Shown here: piece after piece, positions 43,042 to 51,162 of the stretch
Layout: the number at the start of each line of letters is the position of its first letter
How positions within the stretch are numbered: the first letter of the stretch is position 1
Assembly (NCBI GenBank): GCA_963812475.1
Contig: CAWEVI010000063.1
Span: forward strand, 1 to 64,000
DNA length: 64,000 nucleotides
Source: JAMXLO01 sp963812475
GTDB taxonomy: Bacteria > Pseudomonadota > Alphaproteobacteria > Acetobacterales > Acetobacteraceae
Reading direction: 5' to 3'
Made by a program: the position numbers and the translations under genes
The notes under the pieces: generated by a model
The model's database searches: none
The model's input: the letters and a program-made list of their open reading frames with translations, nothing else
What the model was told of the DNA's origin: nothing

Positions 43042-45033
43042 TCAGATCCGCAGCGACGCCGCTGCATCGGCCAGCGCCAGCCGCGCCGTGTCAGCTGCCG
43101 CGGTGGTCTGCTCGATCGCCTGATTGAGCTGGTCGAGCTTCGTTTCGTCGGCCTCCAGCGCGCGCGTCAGCCTCGCGTGCAACGCATCGCCGGGCGCCAC
43201 CGCAGCCAGGTTGCGCCGAATGCGCTCCTCGTCTTGCAGGATCGCCGCCTGCTGCGCCTTGAGCTGGTTCAGGATCGCCCGCTTGGCCGATTCGTCCTGT
43301 CGCAGAGCGGCGAGGCGCTGCAGGGCGGCGCGCACCGGCGACGTCAATGTTTGCTGGTTCAGCAGCCGCACCACCACCTGCGCATCGTCATCCAGCAACA
43401 TCGTCTGCTCGCGCTCCAGCCGGTCGATGTAAGCCGTGAGCTTACGGACCTCGCCGGGCGCCAGCGAGACCGGTATGCGCCACGCCGTTGCCGTCTGTTC
43501 GATGCCGGGCATCGCATTGTCTTCCAGCGTCAACGTGCGATCGTCGTCCTTGGGGATTTCCACCAGAACGCGCCGAGGCTCGTGTGCCGGTGCGGTGATC
43601 GTGACACGGAGCACCTCGCGCTGCCGAGTGGTGATATGCACCACGCCATCGGCGGCGGTCAGCGAAGCAAGCGTCGTTTCCGGCGTGCTGTCTCGCTCGA
43701 CCGTGGTGCGCAGATCCTGGGCGAAGGACAACAGTCGCTGCTCGCCGGCCGGCAGTCCGCCAAGCCGGGCGTCGCCGGCAAAGGTGGCCGCGCCCGAGGC
43801 ATCGTACAGCGTCAGCACGCCAGCCGGCATGGACGTGCCGGTATCGTTGGTGATCCGAATTGTAGAGAGAGGATGCGGGTCGTCAGCGGCGGCGAGATCC
43901 AGGCGCTCGGCGGGAATACCGCGGTCGATGATCGGCACGCTCGCGGTGTGGCCGGCGGCGAGCACGACAGGCGTGGGAAATTGGAAAATCGTTTCCTCCA
44001 CGCTTTCAGCAACCTGCGCCGGCTCGGCGGGTTGCGCCATCACGTCGGCACGGGCCGGCGCCGGCGCGAGACCACGAGCGCCGATTGGCGGCAACGGAGC
44101 GGCCTTCAACGCCTCCGCAACAACTTCGGCCGGGCGGGCGCGCGTATCGACGCTGGGCAATATGCGGCCGAGGATCTCCACCGGCACCTCCGGCCGTTGG
44201 ACGAAGTAGCTTTGATAGATCGCCTGCCAGAAAGTGACCGGGTTGCCGTACTGCAACGTGAGCGCGACACCGTCCCAGTTGGTGTTCGATTGGTTCTCCA
44301 GCACCGCCCAGCCCTGCAGGCGCGCGGGATCGCCGGCCGTCGTCGGAAGCACCAGCCGGTACGTGGCCTTCCATAGCGGCGCTGCGGCGACATATCCGAC
44401 GCGTACCGTGCGTTGGCCCGCACCGGTGCTGCGCAGCGTGATATGCCGCACGTTATGGTTCGCTTCGCGGCGCAGCGAGTCCAGCGCCTGGCCGATTCGC
44501 GCGCTCAGTGCGGGATCGGTGACCTGTATGCTATCGGCGTCCTCCAATACGAATTGCTGCATGCCGCCGGTGCCGAGCAGCGTGACGCGCGTCCGCTGCA
44601 CCGTCGCCGGAGGCCGACCCTGTGCCGGCAACGCCTCGGCGACGCGCTCGGCGTGGACCAGGCGTCCGGTCATCGGGCGCGGACCCTGCACCGCGATCTC
44701 CACCCCTTGCAGGCTGTTGAGGTAGTCGACCGTCGAGCGCAGCGCCTCGGGGCCGAACGGCACATCGCCGAAGCTCGCCCGTGTGGTGTCGCGCCCAGGC
44801 AATTCGATGCCGCCGATGCCGCCCGCGCTGTCGAACACCACCAGCGAGGTCAGCACGTCGTCCACCTGATCGAGCGGCACATCGAGGCCGAGCATGGCTT
44901 GGCCATCCACCTCCGCCTCGTATTCGAAGTAGCCGACCCCGGCAGACGACAGCATCACCCGCTTGAGGCTGAGATCTGCGGCGAAGGCCGGGGCCGCGCC
45001 AAGCAGCAGAACCACCAGTGTCAGCCGTCGCAT
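43042..45033 (-). CDS. DUF4139 domain protein, secreted
   Basis: 663 aa from ATG 45033 (GGAGAGGACGCG upstream). A signal peptide (MRRLTLVVLLLGAAPAFA-AD) is followed by a beta-rich region. The DUF4139 block is VRVGYVAAAPLWKATYRLVL, LQGWAVLENQSNTNWDGVAL and TLQYGNPVTF, with later repeats of the fold. The last 110 residues form a coiled coil rich in Ala, Gln and Leu (ALQRLAALRQDESAKRAILN). The family (related to mucoidy-inhibitor-like proteins) is periplasmic or surface-located and poorly understood. It is convergent with the SDR gene, with only 3 bases between them. Confidence 0.82.
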   Translation of the reverse strand: MRRLTLVVLLLGAAPAFAADLSLKRVMLSSAGVGYFEYEAEVDGQAMLGLDVPLDQVDDVLTSLVVFDSAGGIGGIELPGRDTTRASFGDVPFGPEALRSTVDYLNSLQGVEIAVQGPRPMTGRLVHAERVAEALPAQGRPPATVQRTRVTLLGTGGMQQFVLEDADSIQVTDPALSARIGQALDSLRREANHNVRHITLRSTGAGQRTVRVGYVAAAPLWKATYRLVLPTTAGDPARLQGWAVLENQSNTNWDGVALTLQYGNPVTFWQAIYQSYFVQRPEVPVEILGRILPSVDTRARPAEVVAEALKAAPLPPIGARGLAPAPARADVMAQPAEPAQVAESVEETIFQFPTPVVLAAGHTASVPIIDRGIPAERLDLAAADDPHPLSTIRITNDTGTSMPAGVLTLYDASGAATFAGDARLGGLPAGEQRLLSFAQDLRTTVERDSTPETTLASLTAADGVVHITTRQREVLRVTITAPAHEPRRVLVEIPKDDDRTLTLEDNAMPGIEQTATAWRIPVSLAPGEVRKLTAYIDRLEREQTMLLDDDAQVVVRLLNQQTLTSPVRAALQRLAALRQDESAKRAILNQLKAQQAAILQDEERIRRNLAAVAPGDALHARLTRALEADETKLDQLNQAIEQTTAAADTARLALADAAASLRI

Positions 45034-45113
45034 CGCGTCCTCTCCGTTGTGTTTCCTGGACCCTTGCCCGCGCCGGGACGACAATAGCCCGCGGCGGGTC
45101 GGAGGGTAGGGGC

Positions 45114-45308
45114 GTGACGCTGTTCAGTGCCGTTTCCGTCGAGGACATGCGGACGGCGCGAATCGTGACGGGCGTCGCAATGGCATTGTTTGTGGGCGTC
45201 AGCGTCGCGCCGGGTTTGCGCAGCCATGCCGGTGCAATCCGGCTCGCCCTGCTGGTGATCTATCTGGCGGTCTGCGCCGTGTTCATCGCTACCGTCCTGT
45301 CGCGGTAG
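45114..45308 (+). CDS. Small two-helix membrane protein (64 aa)
   Basis: The GTG at 45114 is chosen because GGAGGG lies 7 bases upstream; an ATG at 45147 is the alternative. Two hydrophobic helices (ARIVTGVAMALFVGVSVAPG and IRLALLVIYLAVCAVFIATV) flank a short loop. It is divergent from the DUF4139 gene. No family is recognised; the protein lies in the inner membrane. Confidence 0.5.
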   Translation: MTLFSAVSVEDMRTARIVTGVAMALFVGVSVAPGLRSHAGAIRLALLVIYLAVCAVFIATVLSR

Positions 45309-45334
45309 CGCCCGTGTCTCAGCCGCGCCCTGTC

Positions 45335-45565
45335 TCAGCCGCGCCGGGCGACCGCAGCCTTCCCAGGTCGAAGCTGACGCCGTTGGCCCAGCAGCGCTGC
45401 GAGCGAATCATCCACCAGCGCGAGGTCGCCGACGGAATGCGTGCCAAGCTTGCAGGACCAGCAGTACCAGCCGGGCTGGTCGATCGACACACGGCGGCCG
45501 GCAGTCACGATCTCGATGGCAACGATTTCCCGCTCCATCGCATCGCCGCATGATTGACACTGCAT
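45335..45565 (-). CDS. Zinc-ribbon protein (YgiT/MqsA-type finger, no HTH)
   Basis: 76 aa from ATG 45565. It begins MQCQSCGDAMEREIVAIEIV, and a second pair follows in PGWYCWSCKLGTHSVGD, making a C-x2-C...C-x2-C zinc ribbon like the N-terminal domain of MqsA/YgiT. No helix-turn-helix domain follows, and no toxin gene is adjacent, so an antitoxin role is unlikely. The remainder is a short basic tail. The function is unknown. Confidence 0.6.
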   Translation of the reverse strand: MQCQSCGDAMEREIVAIEIVTAGRRVSIDQPGWYCWSCKLGTHSVGDLALVDDSLAALLGQRRQLRPGKAAVARRG

Positions 45566-45644
45566 GGCTTCCACCTTGACACCGTTCGCAGATGCCGAAT
45601 TTACCATCGTTGCACGAGTTGCGTCAGGCGCCGGCGACAAGCCA

Positions 45645-45968
45645 TCATTTTATCGGACCGTAGAACATCACCCACACCGCAAAATTCTCCGAGATGTCCT
45701 CGAACCCGTGCGGAACATGCGCGGCGGCGAAAAGGAGATCACCCGGCCCGACCTCCGTTACCCTGTCCTCGACCCGATAGCGGCCGGTCCCGGCGGCGAC
45801 GATGTAGAATTCGTCGCGCTGATGGGGAACCTGCGGCCCGTTGGTCGGCCGGGCGGCGAACCTGATCTCAAGTCCGCCATCGACGAACACCTCGGCCGAT
45901 CGCCCGGGCGTCACCGGCAGCGAGAGCGCATCGGCCAGCGAGGTTGGGGGCGGCGTGCGATCCATCAT
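45645..45968 (-). CDS. Cupin domain protein
   Basis: 107 aa from ATG 45968 or 45965 (AGGAGG upstream). The cupin motif 1 is recognisable as VPHQRDEFYIVAAGTGRYRV, with motif 2 in VGPGDLLFAAAHVPHGFEDI, giving His, Glu and a second His as metal ligands. It is a single-domain cupin, which might be an enzyme (dioxygenase or isomerase) or a binding protein. It is flanked by small orphan genes and the substrate cannot be inferred. Confidence 0.75.
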   Translation of the reverse strand: MMDRTPPPTSLADALSLPVTPGRSAEVFVDGGLEIRFAARPTNGPQVPHQRDEFYIVAAGTGRYRVEDRVTEVGPGDLLFAAAHVPHGFEDISENFAVWVMFYGPIK

Positions 45969-46051
45969 CAGCCTCCTGCCGTTGCCGGCCATTTCGCCTC
46001 GACCGCGAGTGTGGAGCGGAATTTCCGCACGGACCAGGATGGCCGGCGCAC

Positions 46052-46345
46052 TCAGTCGGTCAGCTTTGCGCTCGCGGACAGGGTGGCTGGGTCGGGGTGG
46101 CAGAAGCGGTCCTTGACCGCTGCCGGGGTGCGGGCGGGCTGCTCGCTGATCAGCGCCCGCGCAAGGGCGGCGGTACAGGTGTGGTCGATGCCGTTGGGAC
46201 CGCGACAGAGGAACAGGGCCTTGGACAGGGCAGGGGAGGAGGCGGTGGCCGGCTTTGGCGCCGGTTGCGCGGTGAGCGGCAGGATCAGCGCCCACAGTGC
46301 GACGAGACCGAGGGCCATGGCGGCCGCTATGACGAACTGACGCAT
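46052..46345 (-). CDS. Small secreted/anchored protein with two Cys
   Basis: 97 aa from ATG 46345 (GGAGAAGCGGTG upstream). The N-terminus MRQFVIAAAMALGLVALWAL is a signal peptide or anchor. The mature part is Ala/Pro-rich and contains LFLCRGPNGIDHTCTAALAR and a third Cys in RFCHPDPAT. No family is recognised. It belongs to a group of small minus-strand envelope-type proteins here. Confidence 0.5.
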   Translation of the reverse strand: MRQFVIAAAMALGLVALWALILPLTAQPAPKPATASSPALSKALFLCRGPNGIDHTCTAALARALISEQPARTPAAVKDRFCHPDPATLSASAKLTD

Positions 46346-46476
46346 CACCGCTTCTCCTCGTTATGGGGAAACACTACGTCGTGCCTCGCCCGCCGGGGCC
46401 ACTCTGATGCAGGATGCGGGTGGCTCGTATGAGGCATTTCACAGGTGGCAACGGAGTGGTTTCAACCTGGGTGTTT

Positions 46477-46785
46477 TCAGCCCCAGTGGCCGCCGATCCA
46501 GTAGTCGTTCGCCCAGTGCGCGGCGATCCAGGGGAGGGCGGGCGGCGCGTAGTAGGCCCGGGGAGCATAGTATGCCGGCGGGGCGTAATAGGGCGGCGGA
46601 CCGTAAAAGACCGGCGGCGCGACGGTGACAGGGGGCACATAGACGCCGACGCCCCAGCCGTAGCCGTGCCACCACGCGTTGGCGGGCTTCGGCGCAGCGG
46701 TCATGCCGATCGTGGCAAGGCCCAGGAGAGCGCCGGCGGCTCGGATCTGGATGTGACGGGTAGTGTGCGCGGCTGAGGAGGTCAT
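46477..46785 (-). CDS. Secreted Tyr/Pro-rich repeat protein (YXPP type)
   Basis: 102 aa from ATG 46785; an ATG at 46818 is possible. The signal peptide (IRAAGALLGLATIGMTAAPK..NA) is followed by WWHGYGWGVGVYVPPVTVAP and then the repeat YYAPPAYYAPRAYYAPP, ending IAAHWANDYWIGGHWG. Short Tyr/Pro-rich exported proteins ending in a W-x-x-G-H-W motif are common in alphaproteobacteria. They are probably cell-envelope or biofilm components, but the role is unproven. Confidence 0.7.
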   Translation of the reverse strand: MTSSAAHTTRHIQIRAAGALLGLATIGMTAAPKPANAWWHGYGWGVGVYVPPVTVAPPVFYGPPPYYAPPAYYAPRAYYAPPALPWIAAHWANDYWIGGHWG

Positions 46786-47406
46786 TCTCGTCTCTACCAG
46801 TCTTGTTGTTTCGACCATTTGTTGGCCGCGAATGAAGACTAGGGTCGCCCCATTCGTTCCGATACAGGAGAGACGGTTCGGCGGTTTTGGCTGAAAATGC
46901 CGGGCATTTTCCCGGCGCGCTGCGTCTCGGTGGTGTTTCGGTCTCCGCTGTGTGCGACCGTTTCACCTGGGTGGGAGGCGCTCGCCTTCGGCCGCTGCGC
47001 TGTTCAAGGATCTGTACATCTGAGGTGTTGACGGACGCCGGTATGGTCGGGCCGGTTCAACCCATGTGGCAAAACAATCAAGCGGACACAGAGTTCCACA
47101 GAGTGCACACAGAGTTTCACAGAGAAAGCAAATAGCGCTTTGCGCAGGATGCTTCTCCAAATGTGCCAAACTCAGGTGCGATGCGCCAATAAAAATCTAA
47201 TCCGTGAAACTCTGTGTGCACTCTGCGAAACTCTGTGTCCGCTTGATTGCTTTATCGATCCGCAACGGGCGGCCGAGTTCCAGTTTCATTGTAGCGAGCT
47301 TGCGCGCCATAATCGTGATCGGCCTGAGCCGGATCACTCCGGCTTCCGTTACTTGCGCTTTCAGAGAGTCGCCCTCTGTCGGTCACCACCTCGCCGGATA
47401 GGCGCG
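46786..47406. other. Gene-poor stretch with long inverted repeat
   Basis: 621 bases between the YXPP-type gene and bpt. The part at 46786-47070 holds no convincing gene. The inverted repeat at 47075-47249 follows. A 37-codon minus-strand frame at 47197-47310 (MARKLATMKLELGRPLRID...) includes the repeat arm and is not accepted as a gene. Confidence 0.45.
47075..47249. repeat. 46-bp inverted repeat with 83-base loop
   Basis: The left arm (47075-47120), beginning CAATCAAGCGGACACAGAG, and the right arm (47204-47249), ending CTCTGTGTCCGCTTGATTG, are reverse complements with 44 of 46 matches. Each arm is itself repetitive, with the phrase ACAGAGTTTCAC. A related third copy is at 53112-53156. It could form a very long hairpin between the YXPP-type and bpt genes (both minus strand). 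It is either a mobile palindromic element or a transcript-end structure. Confidence 0.85.
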
Positions 47407-48189
47407 TCAATTCGCGCTTTCCGGCACCAGCGCTTCCTGGGGCGCCCCGGCCCCATCCCCTGCGTCAGCCTCGGTCAGCATCCGCCACGCCCCGCCCGCC
47501 AGCACCTCGGCCGGGCGGAACCGGGACTTGTACGCCATCTTGCGGCTCTCCGGCACCCAGTAGCCCAGGTACACATACGGCAGCCCCAGTGACTGTGCCC
47601 GCTCGATCAGCCACAGGATCGCATACGTGCCGAGCGAGCGCTTCTCCAGCCCCGGCGCAAAAAACGAATACACCGCCGACAGACCGTCCCCCAACCGATC
47701 CGCCAGGCACGCGCCGACCATGCGGTCATCGGGGTCGCGGAACTCGACGATAAAGGTCTCGATCGGCGTGTCCTCCACCATGGCGCGGTAGTCGTAGAAA
47801 CTCATCGTCGCCATGTCGCCGTCGCCGTGGCGCACCTGCTGGTAGCGCTGGAACAACTGGAACTGCTCGGCCGTGGCGCGCGCGGGCACCTCGAAGCCCT
47901 CCAGCAACGCATTCGCCCGTGCGATCCGGCGCAGCGTGCGGTCGGGCTGGAAACTGGCGACCGGAATGCGGATCGGGATGCACGCCTGGCAGGACGGGCA
48001 GACCGGCGCATAGGCGATGTTGTGGCTGCGGCGGAACCCCGCGCGGGACAGGCGGTCGTGCAGCCTTTCAGCGTCGGGTCCGGTGATCTCGGTGACGACC
48101 TTGCGCTCGGTCCGTCCCGCCAGATAGGGGCAGGGCAGGGGGGCCGTCGTGTAGAAGAATTGCGGCCGGCGCGGGGGTCTGTAGGTCAT
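47407..48189 (-). CDS. bpt: Aspartate/glutamate leucyltransferase (R-transferase)
   Basis: 260 aa. It is the bacterial arginyl/leucyl-transferase of the N-end rule pathway. Diagnostic blocks are CPYLAGRTERKVVTEITGPD, GFRRSHNIAYAPVCPSCQAC (the conserved Cys set), FQLFQRYQQVRHGDGDMATM, SAVYSFFAPGLEKRSLGTYA and VYLGYWVPESRKMAYKSRFR. It transfers Leu from Leu-tRNA to proteins with N-terminal Asp or Glu, marking them for ClpSAP. It overlaps the RDD gene by 4 bases, in an RDD-penicillin-acylase-containing operon. Confidence 0.93.
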   Translation of the reverse strand: MTYRPPRRPQFFYTTAPLPCPYLAGRTERKVVTEITGPDAERLHDRLSRAGFRRSHNIAYAPVCPSCQACIPIRIPVASFQPDRTLRRIARANALLEGFEVPARATAEQFQLFQRYQQVRHGDGDMATMSFYDYRAMVEDTPIETFIVEFRDPDDRMVGACLADRLGDGLSAVYSFFAPGLEKRSLGTYAILWLIERAQSLGLPYVYLGYWVPESRKMAYKSRFRPAEVLAGGAWRMLTEADAGDGAGAPQEALVPESAN

Positions 48190-48683
48190 GCGTAGGGCGA
48201 TCCGCCTTGCATGTTCCAGGACCCGAGCCCTCGGGTCAACGCCCTCGACCGCACCACGACAAGGCCGCTGAGCAGATCGTGCAGCGTGCGCCGGTGCACC
48301 GTGAACAGCGCGACCAGCAGCAACAGCCCGCTGGTGGCCAGCGTGACATAGAACAGCAGTGTGGACACCAGCGCCTGCACCGGCGTCGGCCGCCCCAGAT
48401 CGTCATGGCGGCGGACGATCAGGCCGAGCGCCGACTGGCCAGGCGTGGCCGAAGGCGGGCCCGCGAGGAACAGCATGTGATAGCAGAACGGAACGAATGG
48501 CAGGATGCCCAGCAGCGGCAGGCCGAGGCCCAGCGTCAGCAAACCGAACAGCACCAGCGCAAACCACAGCGCCACGCAGATCAGCGCGATCAGCAGAACG
48601 TCGATCAGCCAGGCGAACACGCGGCGCGTCAGCACGCCCTCGGTCAGCAGGTCTTCGTCGAACGGGTTGGCGCGATAGATCAT
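48186..48683 (-). CDS. RDD family membrane protein
   Basis: 165 aa. The RDD signature is seen in LTEGVLTRRVFAWLIDVLLI near the start (Arg and Asp-Asp-type positions of helix 1), then ALICVALWFALVLFGLLTLG, GILPFVPFCYHMLFLAG, GQSALGLIVRRHDDLGRPTP, and the last hydrophobic hairpin (TLLFYVTLATSGLLLLVALF). The function of the family is unsettled; some members act in ion exchange. It overlaps both neighbours by 4 bases, so it is translationally coupled to the penicillin acylase and bpt genes. Confidence 0.88.
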   Translation of the reverse strand: MIYRANPFDEDLLTEGVLTRRVFAWLIDVLLIALICVALWFALVLFGLLTLGLGLPLLGILPFVPFCYHMLFLAGPPSATPGQSALGLIVRRHDDLGRPTPVQALVSTLLFYVTLATSGLLLLVALFTVHRRTLHDLLSGLVVVRSRALTRGLGSWNMQGGSPYA

Positions 48684-50995
48684 GGTGTCAGCCGGATGGT
48701 TGCCGTGGTTGCGTCAGGCGTTGGGCCAAGCGTGACCGTCGCACCGTCGCGCCAGCGGGCCAGAAAATCGCGGGCATGCCGGCTGAGCGGATTGCCCGAC
48801 TGACCCGGGGCCACGATGAACAGCGAGCGGTCGAGATCGGCCAGATCATACACCCCTCGATACGCCGCTCCATGCACCGATTGGAACTGGCCGTATGCGA
48901 TGCCGCCGCGATCGATCGTGGTGTCGTCGCCGGGGCTCGGGATGCTGAGCGTGGTCAGCGGGCCGAGAACGGGCAGGGCGCGCAACACCGGATGGGCGAA
49001 GACGGCCGGGTGTGCCTCGCCCCAACGCCATTGCGCCGGTTCGTTGCCGAAGCGCCCCGCCAGATCCCCCACCGCCTCGACGAGCGCCGCCTTCAGGGTC
49101 GCGGTGCAATCGCCGCCGCACCAGCGTGCTCCAGCCGGCGAGAGGACGTAGGCAACAAATTCCGCCTGAGGGCCGCCGTCGTTCGCGTCGATGTCGGCCT
49201 GCCGCAGCACCAGCCCATAGAAATGTTGCACCCAGGCGTTGAAGATCAGCGGCTGCGGGCGGTCCACGGTCATGCTGCCGTCCCAGTCCTTGAGCAGCCC
49301 CTGGGCGCGCCGCGCCGCGTCGGCTTCGGGGGGGGGCATGGCCAGCAGCACCGGGAGAATCTGGCGCGCGAAGCTGGAACGCACATCGATCTGCATGCGG
49401 GCGAAGTCGTCCACGGTGTGCTGGTCCGACCGGTCGAGCAGTTCGCGGATGCGCCTGGAGCGCCAGTCGGCGAACCAGTCGCGCCCAAGGAATGTCGGAA
49501 AGTCGGGCGGGGCGATGCGGTCGTTGGCATTGACCAGCCGTCCGCTCCTGGGGGCGACGATATGGGGAAGTTGATCGCCCGAGGCCCAGCCGATCCAGTC
49601 GTGCGAGCCATCGCCCGGCACCGGCGCGGACCCGTCGCCGGCACGGCGGATCGGCACCCTGCCGGTGACAAACAGCGCAATGCCCTCGCGGTCGGCGACC
49701 AGCAGGTTCTGCACCGGCGAGGAGATCAGGGCGGCAGCCTTCCCGGCGGCCGCCATGTCCCCCGCCTGGTTGAGCGCGAGCAAGCCCGCGGCGGCGGTGT
49801 TGCCGGGAGCCAGATTGGCCATGGCGACGGCGAGAATGGGACCGCCATCCCCGCGCAGGTCGCTGATCACCGGGCCGTGCCGGGTTTCCCGGACCATCAG
49901 CATCCGGTCGGGCTCGCCGCGGATCTTGATGCGCTCCTCGCGGACGATGAATGGACGCGGGCCGTCCGGTGTCTGGTAATGGCCCTCGCCCGCCGGCGTC
50001 TCGATGAACACGTCCTGCACGTCGGCGCCGGTCGTGGTGAAGGTCCAGGCGATCTGGCTGTTGTGGCCGAGGACAATGCCCGGGATGCCCGGCGCGGTGG
50101 CGCCGGCCAGCACGCCGTCCGGCGTCTCGATCCGGGCCAGATACCAGATCGCGGGGAAGCCGAACGCCAGGTGCGGATCGCCGGCGAGCAGCGGCGCGCC
50201 GGTTGCCGTGTGATGCCCGTCCACCGCCCATTCGTTGGAGGCCGAGCCCGGCAAGGTGTACGGGTCGGGGAAGCGAGGCAGGATGCTCATGAGGTCACTG
50301 ACAATATCCGCGTACTGCCGGGTCGGGATGATGCCTGCTTCCGGCCGGTCGGGGCCTTCCGCCGGTGGCCAGAGGTCGTCGATCTTTTGTTGCGGGATGC
50401 GTCCAGCCAGCGACAGGCGGGTCAGTTCGGTGCGCCAGTTGAACGACAGATACAGCCCCATCGTCTCGCCCCAGAGCAGGCTGTCCACCGGCTCCCAGGC
50501 TGCGGGTGAACCGAGGTAAAGGAACTCGGCCGCGCTGAAACGGCCGCGTGCCTTGATCCAGGCGTTCACCCCCCGCGCATAGGCCGCCAGCATGGCGCGC
50601 GTCTCCGCGGGCAGGGTGGGATAGTCCTCCACCGCCCGTCTTCGCAGCCCGAACGTGCGCATGGTGCGGTCGTAGCCGAGCGTCGCCGGGCCGGCGATCT
50701 CGGACAGCCGCCCGGATGCGGCGCGCCGCATCAGTTCCATCTGGAACATCCGGTCGCGCGCATGCACGAACCCGAGCGCGGCGGCGGCGTCGGTGGCTGA
50801 GGCGGCGCGGATGCGCGGGATGCCGTCGCTGTCGAAGCCGATATCGATCGGGCCGGACAGGCCTGCGATGCGAGCCTGCTGCGAGCGCGGTGGCAGGGTG
50901 AGCCAGAGGATACCAGTGGCGGCCGCCGCAGCGAGGAGGACGATGACGCCGAGCGCCGTCAGCAAGCGGCGCAGCAGACGGAGAAACGAGCGCAT
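48680..50995 (-). CDS. Penicillin acylase family N-terminal nucleophile hydrolase
   Basis: 771 aa from ATG 50995. The N-terminus carries a membrane anchor or signal (LLTALGVIVLLAAAAATGIL). The chain looks like an alpha-spacer-beta precursor: GLSGPIDIGFDSDGIPRIRA, DAAAALGFVHARDRMFQMEL, then the autoprocessing site GSASNEWAVDGHHTATGAPL, in which Ser of SNEW becomes the nucleophile. LLAGDPHLAFGFPAIWYLAR and WTFTTTGADVQDVFIETPAG follow. It is expected to be periplasmic and to hydrolyse amides such as acyl-homoserine lactones or beta-lactam side chains. It is the first gene of the operon with RDD and bpt. Confidence 0.9.
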   Translation of the reverse strand: MRSFLRLLRRLLTALGVIVLLAAAAATGILWLTLPPRSQQARIAGLSGPIDIGFDSDGIPRIRAASATDAAAALGFVHARDRMFQMELMRRAASGRLSEIAGPATLGYDRTMRTFGLRRRAVEDYPTLPAETRAMLAAYARGVNAWIKARGRFSAAEFLYLGSPAAWEPVDSLLWGETMGLYLSFNWRTELTRLSLAGRIPQQKIDDLWPPAEGPDRPEAGIIPTRQYADIVSDLMSILPRFPDPYTLPGSASNEWAVDGHHTATGAPLLAGDPHLAFGFPAIWYLARIETPDGVLAGATAPGIPGIVLGHNSQIAWTFTTTGADVQDVFIETPAGEGHYQTPDGPRPFIVREERIKIRGEPDRMLMVRETRHGPVISDLRGDGGPILAVAMANLAPGNTAAAGLLALNQAGDMAAAGKAAALISSPVQNLLVADREGIALFVTGRVPIRRAGDGSAPVPGDGSHDWIGWASGDQLPHIVAPRSGRLVNANDRIAPPDFPTFLGRDWFADWRSRRIRELLDRSDQHTVDDFARMQIDVRSSFARQILPVLLAMPPPEADAARRAQGLLKDWDGSMTVDRPQPLIFNAWVQHFYGLVLRQADIDANDGGPQAEFVAYVLSPAGARWCGGDCTATLKAALVEAVGDLAGRFGNEPAQWRWGEAHPAVFAHPVLRALPVLGPLTTLSIPSPGDDTTIDRGGIAYGQFQSVHGAAYRGVYDLADLDRSLFIVAPGQSGNPLSRHARDFLARWRDGATVTLGPTPDATTATIRLTP

Positions 50996-51129
50996 GGCAG
51001 CCAAATTGGCCGTGCTGGGCGCGAAAGGAAAGGCACCTCTCAACGACGCACCGAAAGTGTCGCCGATGTGTCCGTCTGGACACTGCCGCGCTGGCCATTC
51101 GACCGTCGTCGCCGTAGGCTGCGGCGACC

Positions 51130-51162
51130 AAAAAGGGGAACGGCCCAAAAAGGAGAACGGCC
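51130..51162 (+). promoter_or_regulatory. Tandemly duplicated Shine-Dalgarno region
   Basis: AAAAAGGGGAACGGCC (51130-51145) and AAAAAGGAGAACGGCC (51147-51162) differ by one base. The second ends directly at the ATG at 51163. Each contains an A-rich enhancer plus a Shine-Dalgarno, so ribosomes may load at either. This is an unusual duplication for an RBS. Confidence 0.6.

Noticed and set aside
43177..44376. Open plus-strand frame of 399 codons
   Set aside because: Antisense to the DUF4139 gene, which has a signal peptide, RBS and family motifs. The shadow shows no domain.
45335..45565. MqsA-type antitoxin
   Set aside because: Only the zinc-ribbon half is present; there is no HTH domain and no toxin partner next to it.
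47197..47310. 37-codon minus-strand frame MARKLATMKLELG...
   Set aside because: Its second half is the repeat arm itself, and the third repeat copy gives a different frame (KAIKRTQSYTK...), so the resemblance comes from the repeat, not from a conserved protein.
48359..50509. Open plus-strand frame of 716 codons
   Set aside because: It lies entirely antisense to the penicillin acylase and RDD genes, has Arg/Gln/His-rich composition typical of a shadow frame in GC-rich DNA, and has no motif or RBS.
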